DNA of 64,000 nt from Variovorax paradoxus. Lineage in GTDB: Bacteria > Pseudomonadota > Gammaproteobacteria > Burkholderiales > Burkholderiaceae_C. The notes under the pieces were generated by a model. That model was not told the DNA's origin, did not search any database, and was given only the letters and a program-made list of their open reading frames with translations. Position 1 is the first letter of the stretch. The number at the start of each line of letters is the position of its first letter. This document shows positions 9,716-19,184 of this stretch, in pieces. Position numbers and translations under genes: made by a program. The stretch covers positions 434,001-498,000 of the forward strand of contig NZ_JAGGNW010000002.1 in NCBI RefSeq assembly GCF_018614875.1. Reading direction: 5' to 3'.

Positions 9716-9943
9716 TCAGGGAGAGCGATGCAGCCGCGGCGCCGCCAGCAGCGCCAAGTTGTCCGCTATGGCCGCATCCACGTTCGGATAGCGGCCTTTC
9801 ATTTTCGATAGCGTCATGATGGTCTGCAGCGCCTTCAGGTCCTTGACCGAAGGCGCGACCTTGATCTGCGCGATGGCCGCCGATGCGTTGCCACCGTTGA
9901 CCAATGCCATCACCTTGCTTGCCCAGTCGTTTGCGCGCGCCAT
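9716..9943 (-). CDS. Small hypothetical protein
   Basis: 75-residue protein, not recognised. It is predicted soluble and largely helical, with an Ala/Lys-rich composition (ASKVMALVNGG, AAIAQIKVAPSVKDLKALQ). It has an AGGTG-like ribosome site before the ATG and codon use like its neighbours. It is convergent with the aminotransferase (12 nt) and divergent from the DUF6172-like gene. The repeated short helices could be a small DNA- or protein-binding module, but no motif supports a function. Confidence 0.55.
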   Translation of the reverse strand: MARANDWASKVMALVNGGNASAAIAQIKVAPSVKDLKALQTIMTLSKMKGRYPNVDAAIADNLALLAAPRLHRSP

Positions 9944-10003
9944 GTCTTCACCTGCTTTCGTTTGAACCGCCGACTGTACACAGGCAGCGAGTTAGGATCG
10001 ACC

Positions 10004-10330
10004 ATGAGAAAAACCTTTCAGCTTCAGGTCGAGGGCAAGCACCCCGACCGTCTCCTCGAAGCCATCAAGCACGAGATCCGCAAGTACATCAAGCGCGAGC
10101 GGCGGCGCGAATTGCCCGAGGGCAGCGACTTCTGGGACTTCGACTGCAGGTTCGGCGCATCGGCGGAAACCGCCGAAGCCGCGCATCTTTCGGCCCTCAC
10201 TGGCCTGATCGACGGCATCGTCAAGGACGCCGGCAAGCAGTTCTACGTCGAGATCCTGGCCAAGCCCGGAAAGCGCAAGCCGCGTCCGGCCGGGGAGCCG
10301 GCGGCGGAAGAACCGCCCGAAGAAATCTAG
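10004..10330 (+). CDS. DUF6172-like small conserved protein
   Basis: 108-residue protein starting MRKTFQLQVEGKHPDRLLEAIKHEIRKYIKRERRR and ending in an acidic/proline-rich tail. The highly basic helix followed by DFWDFDCRFG resembles the small conserved family annotated as DUF6172 in proteobacteria. The start at 10004 is supported by an AGGA ribosome site 7 nt upstream; a longer in-frame ATG at 9962 lacks one. Function unknown. Confidence 0.75.
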   Translation: MRKTFQLQVEGKHPDRLLEAIKHEIRKYIKRERRRELPEGSDFWDFDCRFGASAETAEAAHLSALTGLIDGIVKDAGKQFYVEILAKPGKRKPRPAGEPAAEEPPEEI

Positions 10331-10337
10331 CCGGCCC

Positions 10338-11402
10338 TCAGAGCAGCGCCTGCGCGAGCCGCAGGCCGTGGCGCTGCTCCGCATCCTGCAGCGAGCGCGC
10401 GATCGACGCGTGCAGCCGCACCCCGTTCTTCGATTGCGCTTCGCGGCGCTTCAAACCGCCTTCGCCCGGCAGCCGCACGGGCTTGGCCGGATCGATGGGC
10501 GTGTTGTTGCGGCATTGCGCGGCCACGTGGTCCATCTGGTGCAGGAAAGCTTCCTTGCCGCCGAAGGCGTGCAGATCGTGCAGCGTGACGTGCACCGTCG
10601 CGCCCCAGCCCTCGGGCGGATCGGCGCGGCCATGGCCCGCGAGGCCGGCGGTCAGCGTCTCGACCAGCAGTGCCATGCCATAGCCCTTGTGCCCATGGCT
10701 CAAGCCCCCGACGGGCAGCAGCGTGCCGGGCGGCTGGTCGAACAGCACCTGCGGGTCGTTCGACGGCCTGCCGGTGGCGTCGATCAGCCATTCCTCCGCA
10801 AAGGTTTCGCCGGCGGCGCGCTTGCGGTTGCTCATGCCGTTGGTGGTGATGGAGGCCGAGATGTCGACCATCACGCCGCCCTGCGAGAGCGGAAAGCCCA
10901 TGGCCAGCGGATTCGGCGTGAACACCGCCTGCGTGCCGCCGAAGGGCGCAACGCTGGCCGCGTTGGGGTCGGAGCAGGCGAGCAGCATCAGCATGTCTTC
11001 CTGCAGCGCGCGCAGCATGTAGACCGCGAGGCAGGCGATGTGGTGGCTGCGGCGGATCACGAGCGAGGCGGTGCCGAGTTCGCGCGCACGCGGCACCAGC
11101 AGGTCCATGCCCTGGTCCATGAGCCAGGGGCCGGGCAGGCGCTTGCCATCCCAGAGCACGGCGGCGGGGCGGTCCGACAGCACCTCGGGCGCGCCATCGC
11201 GCGCCATGCCGCCCGATTCGATTTCCTTCACATAGCCGGCCAGCAGCGCGAGCCCGTGCGTGTCGTGGCCCAGCAGGTCGCCTTCGACCAGCGTGCGGCC
11301 GACGCTGTCGGCCATCGGGGCGGCGAGGCCGGCCTTCTGCAGCAAGGCGCTGGCGTAGTCCTTGAGCGCGTCGGCGCGGTAGAGCGGGGCGGCATCGGTC
11401 AT
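10338..11402 (-). CDS. Ldh-family (malate/L-lactate type) oxidoreductase
   Basis: 354-residue NAD(P)-dependent dehydrogenase of the Ldh_2/YlbC superfamily, unrelated to classical malate dehydrogenase. Characteristic blocks are GDLLGHDTHGL with the catalytic His, RRSHHIACLAVY, FTPNPLAMGFP, SNDPQVLFD, GGLSHGHKGYGMALLVE, and RLPGEGGLKRR. Family members act on 2-hydroxy acids such as lactate, malate, ureidoglycolate or sulfolactate; the substrate here is unknown. Its ATG overlaps the serB stop by 4 nt, making it the last gene of a mfd-serB-ldh2 run. Confidence 0.9.
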   Translation of the reverse strand: MTDAAPLYRADALKDYASALLQKAGLAAPMADSVGRTLVEGDLLGHDTHGLALLAGYVKEIESGGMARDGAPEVLSDRPAAVLWDGKRLPGPWLMDQGMDLLVPRARELGTASLVIRRSHHIACLAVYMLRALQEDMLMLLACSDPNAASVAPFGGTQAVFTPNPLAMGFPLSQGGVMVDISASITTNGMSNRKRAAGETFAEEWLIDATGRPSNDPQVLFDQPPGTLLPVGGLSHGHKGYGMALLVETLTAGLAGHGRADPPEGWGATVHVTLHDLHAFGGKEAFLHQMDHVAAQCRNNTPIDPAKPVRLPGEGGLKRREAQSKNGVRLHASIARSLQDAEQRHGLRLAQALL

Positions 11403-12112
11403 TTCAGGATTTCCAGTACGCGGTCGAGGCCGCCTTCGTCGATGGCGACCATGGCCTGCTCCCGCACCTTGGGCTTCGCGTGGTAGGCCACCGAGAGACC
11501 GGCCTCGCCCATCATCGGCAGGTCGTTCGCACCATCGCCCACCGCAATGGCTTCCTGAGGCGAAATGCCCATCAGCGATGCGACCTCGAGCAGCGTGCGG
11601 CGCTTCTCGGCACCGTCGCAGATGTCGCCCCAGCTTTGCTGCACCACCTGGCCGGTGAGCTTGCCATCGGCTTCGTCGAGCAGGTTGGAGCGCGCGAAGT
11701 CGATGCCCAGGCGATCCTTCACGCGGTTGGCAAAGAAGGTGAAGCCGCCCGACACCAGCAGCACCTTGAGGCCCGCGGCCTTGCAGGCTGCGACCAGTTC
11801 CGCTGCACCCGGATTGAGCTTCAGCCGCTCGTCATAGACCTGCTGCAGCGCCTCGACCGGCACGCCCTTCAGCAGCGCCACGCGCCGCCGCAGGCTTTCC
11901 CTGAAGTCCTTGATCTCGCCGCGCATCGTGGCTTCGGTGATCGCGGCCACCTCGGCCTTCTTGCCGACGGCATCGGCGATCTCGTCGATGCATTCGATGT
12001 TGATCAGCGTCGAGTCCATGTCGAACGCGATCAGCTTGAAGTCGGCCAGCTTCAGCGGCGGCTTCACGCGCTGGATGACGAGGCCGGGGGAGATTTCCTG
12101 GGTAGCGCTCAT
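11399..12112 (-). CDS. serB: Phosphoserine phosphatase
   Basis: HAD-superfamily phosphatase completing serine synthesis. The 237 residues show HAD motif I FDMDSTL (nucleophile Asp31, acid/base Asp33), motif II LLVSGGFTFF and motif III with AVGDGANDLPMM. It lacks the N-terminal ACT-like extension of the E. coli enzyme, as is common in betaproteobacteria. The ATG sits inside the mfd stop (4-nt overlap) and the stop inside the next gene's start, so translation of all three is probably coupled. Confidence 0.97.
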   Translation of the reverse strand: MSATQEISPGLVIQRVKPPLKLADFKLIAFDMDSTLINIECIDEIADAVGKKAEVAAITEATMRGEIKDFRESLRRRVALLKGVPVEALQQVYDERLKLNPGAAELVAACKAAGLKVLLVSGGFTFFANRVKDRLGIDFARSNLLDEADGKLTGQVVQQSWGDICDGAEKRRTLLEVASLMGISPQEAIAVGDGANDLPMMGEAGLSVAYHAKPKVREQAMVAIDEGGLDRVLEILK

Positions 12113-15100
12113 GCGGGAACGGTTTCCTTGACGATGGGTTGTCCGAGGCTGCGCAGCACGTCGCGCACCATCTGCGCACGCTCCTTGGGCTCTTTCAGCT
12201 CGCGCTCGATGCGCAGCTTCTCGTTGCCCGCGAGCTTGATGTGCTTGTTCTTCTGGATCAGGTGGATGATGGCCATCGAATCGACCGGCGGGTCCTTCTT
12301 GAACGTGATGTGGATCACGCCAGGCGCCGCGTCGACCTTTACCACGCCATAAGGCCGCGCCAGCACGCGCAGCCGGTGCGTGTCGATCAGCGTCTGCGCC
12401 TGGGGCGGCAGCTTGCCGAAGCGGTCGACGATTTCTTCGAGCAAGGTGTCGATCTGCTCGGGCGTCTTCGCTGTGGCCAGCTTCTTGTAGAACGACAGCC
12501 GCAGGTGCACGTCCCCGCAGTAGTCGTCGGGCAGCAGGGCGGGGGCGTGCAGGTTGATCTCGGTGGTGACCGACAGCGGCGCGAGCAGGTCGGGCTCCTG
12601 CCCGGCCTTGAGCGCGCGCACGGCCTCGCTCAGCATCTCGTTGTAGAGCTGGAAGCCGATCTCCATCATGTTGCCGCTCTGGTTCTCGCCGAGCACTTCG
12701 CCCGTGCCGCGAATCTCCAGGTCGTGCATCGCGAGGTAGAAGCCGGAGCCGAGTTCTTCCATCTGCTGGATGGCGTCGAGCCGCTGCGCGGCGTGCTTGG
12801 TCAGGCCTTCGGTGTCCGGCACCATCAGGTAGGCGTAGGCCTGATGGTGCGAACGCCCGACGCGGCCGCGCAGCTGGTGCAGCTGCGCGAGACCGAACTT
12901 GTCGGCGCGGCTCATGACGATGGTGTTGGCGGTCGGCACGTCGATGCCGGTCTCGATGATGGTCGAGCACAAGAGCAGGTTGTAGCGCTGTGCCACGAAG
13001 TCGCGCATCACGCGCTCCAGCTCGCGCTCGGGCATCTGGCCGTGGGCCACGGCGATGCGGGCTTCGGGCAATATCTCTTCGAGCTTCTGGCGCCGGTTCT
13101 CGATCGTCTCGACCTCGTTGTGCAGGAAGTACACCTGCCCGCCGCGCTTCAGCTCGCGCAGCACGGCCTCGCGGATCACGCCCGTGCCTTCGTTGCGCAC
13201 GAAGGTCTTGATGGCCAGCCGGCGCTGCGGCGCGGTCGCGATCACGCTCAGGTCGCGCAGGCCTTCGAGCGCCATGCCCAGCGTGCGCGGGATCGGCGTG
13301 GCGGTGAGCGTGAGCACATCGACCTCGGCGCGCATCGCCTTCATGGCCTCCTTATGGCGCACGCCGAAGCGGTGCTCCTCGTCGATGATGAGCAGGCCCA
13401 GGTTCTTGAACTTGATCGACGGCGACAGCAGCTTGTGCGTGCCGACCACGATGTCGATCTGGCCCTCGGCCAGGCCTTTCGCGGCGGCGGTGATTTCCTT
13501 GGCGGAGCGGAAGCGGCTCATCTCGGCCACCTTCACGGGCCACTTGGCGAAGCGGTCGACCAGCGTCTGGTAGTGCTGCTCGGCCAGCAGCGTGGTGGGT
13601 GCGAGGAACGCCACCTGCTTGCCGCCGGTGATCGCAATGAACGCGGCGCGCAGCGCCACCTCGGTCTTGCCGAAGCCCACGTCGCCGCAAACCAGGCGGT
13701 CCATCGGCTGCGGCGAGATCATGTCCTGCACCACGGCGTGGATCGCGGCCTTCTGGTCGGCGGTTTCCTGGAAGCCGAAGTCGTTGGCGAACACTTCGTA
13801 GTCGGCGGCCGAATAGCGGAAGGCATGGCCTTCGCGCGCGGCGCGGCGAGCGTAGATGTTGAGCAGCTCGGCGGCCGAGTCGCGCACCTGTTCGGCGGCC
13901 TTGCGCTTGGCTTTTTCCCATTGGCCGGAGCCCAGCCTGTGCAGCGGTGCTTCGTCGGCGCTGACGCCGGTGTAGCGGCTGATCTGGTGCAGCTGCGAGA
14001 CGGGCACGTAGAGCGTGGCCTTGTCGGCGTACTCCAGGTGCAGCATTTCCTGCAGCAGCGGCTTGCCCTGTTCATCGACGCCCTGGCCCAGGTCCATGTG
14101 CATCAGGCCGCGGTAGCGGCCGATGCCGTGCGCGGTGTGGACCACCGGATCGCCCACGTTGAGCTCGGACAGGTCCTTGATCAGCGCCTCGACGTCGCTG
14201 ACCTGTTCCTGCCTCTTGTTGCGGCGGCGCGTGGTGGGCGCGGTGGCGAACAGCTCGGTCTCCGTGACGAGGTCGATGCCCTGTTCGCGCCACGCGAAGC
14301 CCGAGGCCAGCGCGGCGGTGGCAATGCCGATCTTCTCGCCGGGCGAGGCTTCGAACTCGGCCAGCGAGTCGAAGGCGGGCGGGCTCACGCCGCTGGCGCG
14401 CAGGAAGTCGAGCAGGCTTTCGCGCCGGCCGTCGCTTTCGGCGATCAGCAGCACGCGGTGCGGCGTGGCCGCGATGTGGGCCTTGAGGCCGACCAGCGGA
14501 TCTTCGGCGCCGCGCACTACGGCAAAGGGCGGCAGCGTGTCGAACTCGGCGTAGGGCGTGTCGGTGGCGATGTCGCCGCCTGCATTTCCGCGAATGGCGA
14601 GCTGCGCATGCGGCTTGGCACGCTGGTAGAACTGTTCGGCATTGAGGAACAGCGCCTCCGGCGGCAGCGCCGGCCGCTCCGGGTCGCCGCGCACCAGGCG
14701 GTAGCGCTCGTTGGTGTCCTGCCAGAAATGCTGGAACGCGGGTTCGAGGTCGCCGTGCAGCACCACCGTGGCGTCTGCGCCCAGGTAGTCGAACACCGTG
14801 GCCGTCTCGTCGAAGAACAGCGGCAGGTAGTACTCGATGCCCGCGGTGGCCACGCCGTTGCCCATGTCCTTGTAGATGCGGCTCTTGGTCGGGTCGCCCT
14901 CGAGCAGTTCGCGCCAGCGGCTGCGAAAGCGCGCGCGGGCGTCGTCGTCCATGGGGAACTCGCGGCCGGGCAGCAGCCGCACTTCCGGCACGGGGTAGAG
15001 GCTGCGCTGGGTGTCGGGGTCGAAGGTGCGGATCGAATCGATCTCGTCGTCGAACAGATCGACGCGGAACGGCACCGGCGAGCCCATGGGAAAGAGGTCG

Positions 15101-15603
15101 ATCAGGCCGCCGCGCACCGCGTATTCGCCCGGGCTCACCACCTGCGTCACATGGCTGTAGCCGGCCAGCGTGAGCTGGGCCTTGAGCTTGGACTCCTCGA
15201 GCTTCTGCTTGGCCTTGAAGTGGAAGGTGTAGCCGGCCAGGAAGGCGGGCGGCGCGAGCCGGTAGAGCGCGGTGGTGGCGGGCACCAGCACCACGTCGGC
15301 CTCTTTCTGGCTGATGCGCCAGAGCGTGGCGAGCCGTTCGCTGATCAGGTCCTGGTGCGGGGAGAAGCTGTCGTAGGGCAGCGTTTCCCAGTCCGGGAAG
15401 AGGGCGCAGCGCAGCTCGGGCGCGAAGAAGGCGATTTCGTCGATGAGGCGCTGCGCGTCGTTGGCGTCGGCCGTGAACATCGCCGTGGCGCGCCCTGCGG
15501 CCTTCTCGCGCATGCCCAGCTGCGCCAGCAGCAGGGCATCGGCCGACAAAGGAGGACGCGGCAGCGTGAATCGCTTGCCCGCCGTGAGGTGGGGGAGGTC
15601 CAT
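12109..15603 (-). CDS. mfd: Transcription-repair coupling factor
   Basis: Superfamily II translocase that removes RNA polymerase stalled at lesions and recruits UvrA. At 1164 residues it has the full domain set: an N-terminal UvrB-like module (PDWETLPYDSFSP), the RNA-polymerase interaction domain (GDPVVHTAHGIGRYRGL), motor domains with GDVGFGKTEVALRAAF, DEEHRFGVRHKE, LTATPIPRTL and QLRGRVGRS, and the C-terminal TRCF domain. Its upstream region, shared with ispD, carries two strong dyads. Confidence 0.98.
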   Translation of the reverse strand: MDLPHLTAGKRFTLPRPPLSADALLLAQLGMREKAAGRATAMFTADANDAQRLIDEIAFFAPELRCALFPDWETLPYDSFSPHQDLISERLATLWRISQKEADVVLVPATTALYRLAPPAFLAGYTFHFKAKQKLEESKLKAQLTLAGYSHVTQVVSPGEYAVRGGLIDLFPMGSPVPFRVDLFDDEIDSIRTFDPDTQRSLYPVPEVRLLPGREFPMDDDARARFRSRWRELLEGDPTKSRIYKDMGNGVATAGIEYYLPLFFDETATVFDYLGADATVVLHGDLEPAFQHFWQDTNERYRLVRGDPERPALPPEALFLNAEQFYQRAKPHAQLAIRGNAGGDIATDTPYAEFDTLPPFAVVRGAEDPLVGLKAHIAATPHRVLLIAESDGRRESLLDFLRASGVSPPAFDSLAEFEASPGEKIGIATAALASGFAWREQGIDLVTETELFATAPTTRRRNKRQEQVSDVEALIKDLSELNVGDPVVHTAHGIGRYRGLMHMDLGQGVDEQGKPLLQEMLHLEYADKATLYVPVSQLHQISRYTGVSADEAPLHRLGSGQWEKAKRKAAEQVRDSAAELLNIYARRAAREGHAFRYSAADYEVFANDFGFQETADQKAAIHAVVQDMISPQPMDRLVCGDVGFGKTEVALRAAFIAITGGKQVAFLAPTTLLAEQHYQTLVDRFAKWPVKVAEMSRFRSAKEITAAAKGLAEGQIDIVVGTHKLLSPSIKFKNLGLLIIDEEHRFGVRHKEAMKAMRAEVDVLTLTATPIPRTLGMALEGLRDLSVIATAPQRRLAIKTFVRNEGTGVIREAVLRELKRGGQVYFLHNEVETIENRRQKLEEILPEARIAVAHGQMPERELERVMRDFVAQRYNLLLCSTIIETGIDVPTANTIVMSRADKFGLAQLHQLRGRVGRSHHQAYAYLMVPDTEGLTKHAAQRLDAIQQMEELGSGFYLAMHDLEIRGTGEVLGENQSGNMMEIGFQLYNEMLSEAVRALKAGQEPDLLAPLSVTTEINLHAPALLPDDYCGDVHLRLSFYKKLATAKTPEQIDTLLEEIVDRFGKLPPQAQTLIDTHRLRVLARPYGVVKVDAAPGVIHITFKKDPPVDSMAIIHLIQKNKHIKLAGNEKLRIERELKEPKERAQMVRDVLRSLGQPIVKETVPA

Positions 15604-15612
15604 GGAACGCCT

Positions 15613-15672
15613 AGGGTCTGTTCAGACCCTTATAAAAATGCACGACACCCCGCGCCGGCTGGCGAGGGGTGT
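15613..15672. promoter_or_regulatory. Divergent mfd/ispD region with two dyads
   Basis: The 137-bp gap between the mfd and ispD starts contains a perfect inverted repeat, AGGGTCTG (15613-15620) and CAGACCCT (15623-15630), with a TT centre. A longer interrupted hairpin at 15645-15672 has arms ACACCCC and GGGGTGT plus inner CGCC and GGCG around a GGCT loop. Neither is followed by a T-run, so they look like operator or leader structures rather than terminators. A TATAAA-like box lies between them. Confidence 0.5.
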
Positions 15673-15740
15673 GCGAAGCGGTCGATTCTAGAATGGCGGC
15701 CCCTTATCCGCTTGCCGGCCGCTGGCTGCTGCCGCACCCC

Positions 15741-16454
15741 ATGTCTTCTTCCCGATTTTTCGTGCTGATTCCTTGCGCCGGTTTCGGCCACCGTGCGGGT
15801 GGCGTCCAGCCCAAGCAATACCAGCGGCTCGCGGGATCCGCCATGGTGGCCCACACGGTGGCCGCTTTCCGCTCGCTGGCGGGCCGCTTTGCCGGGCTGG
15901 CGGTGGTGGTGTCGCCGGACGACCGCGAGGTGCAGACGGCGCTGCCGCGCTTCCCGGCCGACAACGAGTTCCTGCTGCGCGTGGGTGGCGTCACGCGCGC
16001 GGCCACGGTGCGCAATGGCCTCGCAGCGCTGCGGCAGAAAGGCGCCGGGGCGCATGACTGGGTGCTGGTGCACGACGCGGCGCGCTGCCTGGTCACGTCG
16101 AGCCAGATCGAGGCGCTGATCGCGGCCTGTGAACACGACGCCGTCGGCGGACTGCTGGCGCACCGGCTGGCCGACACGCTGAAGGTGTCCTCGGCCGACA
16201 GCCGCGTCTCCCAGACCCTTTCGCGGGCCGACAAGTGGATGGCCCAGACTCCGCAGATGTTTCGCATCGGCATGCTGCTCGATGCGCTGGAGCGAGCAGG
16301 CGACGCGGTGACCGACGAGGCCGGAGCCATCGAGGCCATCGGCCTTTCGCCGCTGCTGGTGCCGGGCAGCGCGCAGAATTTCAAGGTGACCTTCCCCGAA
16401 GACTTCGCGCTGGCCGAAGCGGTTCTGCTCGGCCGCAGGAAGGCCATGGCATGA
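15741..16454 (+). CDS. ispD: 2-C-methyl-D-erythritol 4-phosphate cytidylyltransferase
   Basis: MEP-pathway enzyme activating methylerythritol phosphate with CTP. The 237 residues open with the nucleotide-binding [20 protein letters not shown]; it has CAG where most homologues have [12 protein letters not shown] and the [11 protein letters not shown] block follow. The ATG at 15741 places this motif about 8 residues from the N-terminus as usual; ATGs at 15693 and 15669 would add an unlikely leader. It overlaps ispF by 4 nt. Confidence 0.96.
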   Translation: MSSSRFFVLIPCAGFGHRAGGVQPKQYQRLAGSAMVAHTVAAFRSLAGRFAGLAVVVSPDDREVQTALPRFPADNEFLLRVGGVTRAATVRNGLAALRQKGAGAHDWVLVHDAARCLVTSSQIEALIAACEHDAVGGLLAHRLADTLKVSSADSRVSQTLSRADKWMAQTPQMFRIGMLLDALERAGDAVTDEAGAIEAIGLSPLLVPGSAQNFKVTFPEDFALAEAVLLGRRKAMA

Positions 16455-16945
16455 CGTCCGGGTTCCATATCCGCGTGGGCGAGGGCTGGGACGTCCACCA
16501 GCTGGTGGCGGGGCGCAAGCTGATCCTCGGCGGTGTGGAGGTGCCGCACACCACCGGCCTGCTGGGGCATTCGGACGCCGACGTGCTGCTGCATGCCATC
16601 ACCGATGCCTTGCTCGGCGCGGCGGGCCTGGGCGACATCGGCCGGCATTTCCCCGACACCGACGCGCAGTTTCGCGGTGCGGATTCGGCCGTGCTGCTCG
16701 GCGAAGCGGCACGCCGCGTGCGCGCCGAGGGCTGGGAGATCGGCAACGTCGACAGCACGGTGATCGCGCAGGCGCCCAAGCTGGCAGCGCACATCCCGGC
16801 CATGTGCCGGCGCATCGCCGAGACGCTGGGCCTTGCGCCCGGCCAGGTCAACGTGAAGGCCAAGACGGCCGAAAAGCTCGGCCCGGTCGGCGAAGGCCGC
16901 GCGATGGAAGCCCGCGCGGTAGTGCTGCTGCACCGCCAGGGCTGA
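16451..16945 (+). CDS. ispF: 2-C-methyl-D-erythritol 2,4-cyclodiphosphate synthase
   Basis: Zinc-dependent trimeric MEP-pathway enzyme, 164 residues. GEGWDVHQL carries the metal ligands Asp14 and His16, [19 protein letters not shown] follows, and [27 protein letters not shown] closes the protein. Its start overlaps the ispD stop, the usual ispD-ispF pairing. It converges with the sensor kinase gene, whose stop lies 2 nt beyond. Confidence 0.98.
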   Translation: MTSGFHIRVGEGWDVHQLVAGRKLILGGVEVPHTTGLLGHSDADVLLHAITDALLGAAGLGDIGRHFPDTDAQFRGADSAVLLGEAARRVRAEGWEIGNVDSTVIAQAPKLAAHIPAMCRRIAETLGLAPGQVNVKAKTAEKLGPVGEGRAMEARAVVLLHRQG

Positions 16946-16946
16946 T

Positions 16947-18419
16947 TCAGGCCCGTCGGGCGGGCGCTTCCGCCGGGATCGGGTCCGGCATGGCGCGCGG
17001 CATGCGAATGTGCGCCGCAAGGCCGCGCCCCGGCGTGCTGGTGAGCGCAAAGGTGCCGCCCATGCGCTCGATGTTCTTTGCCACGATCGACAGGCCGAGC
17101 CCGGCGCCGGCCGCGGACGTGCGCGCCACGTCGCCGCGGAAGAACGGCTTGGTCAATTGCGAGAGCAGGGCGGGCTCGACGCCCGCGCCATGGTCCCGCA
17201 CCTTGATCAGCACCGCGTCGTTGTTCGACTGGGCCTGGATCACCACGTCGGCCACGCCGGTGGAGGGTGTCTTGCCGTAGCGCCGCGCGTTCTCCACCAG
17301 GTTGGAAATCACGCGCGTGAGCTCGACCTCGTCGCCCAGCACGCGCAGGTCGGGCGGCACGTCGACCCGGATGTTCATTTCTTCGTAGTCCTGCACGGCA
17401 TAGGTGCAGGCGTCGACCACGTCGCGCAGCAGCACGGGCTTGGGGTCGACATGGTCGGGGCGCGCGTAGTCGAGGAACTTGTCGATGATGGCGTCGAGCT
17501 GGGCGATGTCGGCCGCCATGTGGTCGCGCGCGTCCTCGTCGGCCACGCTCATCTCGGTTTCGAGCCGCAGGCGCGCGAGCGGCGTGCGCAGGTCGTGCGA
17601 GATGCCGGCCAGCATGATGGCGCGGTCCTGCTCGATTTTGGCGAGCTGGTCGGCCATGCGGTTGAAGCCGATGTTGACCGCGCGGATCTCGTTGGTGCGG
17701 GCGCTCTCGTCGAGCCGGTGGGCTTCGTACTCGCCTTCGCGCACCTGCATGGTGGCGCGCGACAACTGCTTGAGCGGCAGGTTGATGAGCCGGGTGATCA
17801 GCGCGGCGCCGGCCAGGGACAGAGCCATGGCGGTGCTGAGCCAGACCAGCCAGGTGCGTCCGCCCACGCGGCTGAAGCGGGTCGGGTCGAGCAGCAGCCA
17901 GTAGGTGTCGCTCTCGATGGTGAAGCCGATCCACAGGCCGGGCTCGTCGTTGACGCGGCTGGCCACCGTGGTGCCTTCGCCGAGCTGGTCGATCAGCTCC
18001 TCGGTCACGCGCTGGTCGAGCGCGCCGCTGGTGTAGGGTTGGAAGCGGTCGTTGGGTTCGCGCGGCAGGATGCGCACGCCCTCCTGGTCGGCCAGCGTCT
18101 TGATCAGCGACACCCGCGTGATCGCGTCCGAATACACCAGCGCGGCGCGCGTGAGGTTCACGAGCGAGGCGATCTGGTGCGCCGTCTGGATGGCGCGCGG
18201 CTCGTATTCGAGCGAGCGAAAGGTCTGCAGCCAGGCGACCGTACAGCCGATCAGCAGCAGCGCGAGCAGGAAGAATGTGCGCCAGAAAAGGCTGAAGCCG
18301 AGCTTGAGGCCCGGTCGCCGGTCACGCTGGCCGGCGCCCTCCAGAGGGCTCGGCATGGTGACCTGCGCGCCGTCCTCCGGGGCTGGGCTGGGTCTGGCGG
18401 ATTGCAGGCCGATGGACAC
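16947..18419 (-). CDS. envZ: EnvZ-type sensor histidine kinase
   Basis: Membrane histidine kinase of 490 residues. A basic cytoplasmic N-terminus precedes TM1 (about 42-65), a periplasmic domain (66-188) and TM2 (189-210). HAMP (211-265) is followed by DHp with GISHDLRTPLARLR (phospho-His275) and an ATPase domain with NLVENARRYG and GAGLGLSIV. It follows ompR with a 12-nt gap and a GAGGTG ribosome site. EnvZ-family kinases sense osmotic or envelope change; the actual signal here is unknown. Confidence 0.93.
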   Translation of the reverse strand: MSIGLQSARPSPAPEDGAQVTMPSPLEGAGQRDRRPGLKLGFSLFWRTFFLLALLLIGCTVAWLQTFRSLEYEPRAIQTAHQIASLVNLTRAALVYSDAITRVSLIKTLADQEGVRILPREPNDRFQPYTSGALDQRVTEELIDQLGEGTTVASRVNDEPGLWIGFTIESDTYWLLLDPTRFSRVGGRTWLVWLSTAMALSLAGAALITRLINLPLKQLSRATMQVREGEYEAHRLDESARTNEIRAVNIGFNRMADQLAKIEQDRAIMLAGISHDLRTPLARLRLETEMSVADEDARDHMAADIAQLDAIIDKFLDYARPDHVDPKPVLLRDVVDACTYAVQDYEEMNIRVDVPPDLRVLGDEVELTRVISNLVENARRYGKTPSTGVADVVIQAQSNNDAVLIKVRDHGAGVEPALLSQLTKPFFRGDVARTSAAGAGLGLSIVAKNIERMGGTFALTSTPGRGLAAHIRMPRAMPDPIPAEAPARRA

Positions 18420-18431
18420 CTCAAGGCGTCG

Positions 18432-19169
18432 TCAGGCCGTGCCGTCCGGCACGAACACGTAGCCCACGCCCCAGACGGTCTGGATGTAGCGGGGCGCCGC
18501 GGCATCGGCCTCGACCAGCTTGCGCAGGCGCGAGATCTGCACGTCGAGGCTGCGGTCGAAAGGTTCGAATTCGCGGCCGCGGGCCAGCTGGGCCAGCTTC
18601 TCGCGCGAGAGCGGCTGGCGTGGATGGCGCACCAGCGCTTTCAGCATCGCGAATTCGCCGGTGGTGAGCGAGAGTTCCTCGCCGTCCTTCTTGAGCGTGC
18701 GCGAACCGAGGTCGAAGGCGAAAGGACCGAACGTGACGGTCTCGTTCTCGGTGGAAGGGGCGCCGGGCGCTTCGAGCGGCGGACGGCGGCGCAGCACCGC
18801 ATGCACGCGCGCCAGCAGTTCGCGCGGGTTGAATGGCTTGCCCAGGTAGTCGTCCGCGCCGACTTCGAGGCCGACGATGCGGTCGACGTCTTCGCCCTTG
18901 GCGGTGAGCATGATGATCGGCGTGCGGTCGTTGGCGGCACGCAGGCGGCGGCAGACCGAGAGGCCGTCTTCGCCGGGCATCATCAGGTCGAGCACGATCA
19001 GGTCGACCGTGTCGCGCAACAGGATGCGGTTGAGCGCCTTGCCGTCCTCGGCCACGATCACTTCGAAACCTTCCTGGGTCAGGTAGCGGCGAAGCAGGTC
19101 GCGGATGCGGGCGTCATCGTCAACGATCACGATCACGATCTTGTCGGTGCGGGCGGGAACTTGAGTCAT
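18432..19169 (-). CDS. ompR: OmpR-type response regulator
   Basis: 245 residues: a receiver domain (about 10-125) with the acidic pocket VDDD, phospho-acceptor Asp61 in VLDLMMPGEDG and LTAKGE, then a winged-helix DNA-binding domain (about 145-240) with REKLAQLARGREFEPFDRSLDVQISRLRK and YIQTVWGVGYVF. It is transcribed ahead of the EnvZ-type kinase. The upstream region has OmpR-box-like sequence, which suggests autoregulation. Confidence 0.96.
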   Translation of the reverse strand: MTQVPARTDKIVIVIVDDDARIRDLLRRYLTQEGFEVIVAEDGKALNRILLRDTVDLIVLDLMMPGEDGLSVCRRLRAANDRTPIIMLTAKGEDVDRIVGLEVGADDYLGKPFNPRELLARVHAVLRRRPPLEAPGAPSTENETVTFGPFAFDLGSRTLKKDGEELSLTTGEFAMLKALVRHPRQPLSREKLAQLARGREFEPFDRSLDVQISRLRKLVEADAAAPRYIQTVWGVGYVFVPDGTA

Positions 19170-19184
19170 TTCTACAACGTTGAA

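Noticed and set aside
12139..15768. A 1209-codon plus-strand open frame opposite mfd
   Set aside because: An antisense shadow of the high-GC mfd gene. Its predicted protein is His/Arg/Val-rich with no domain, and mfd explains the DNA fully.
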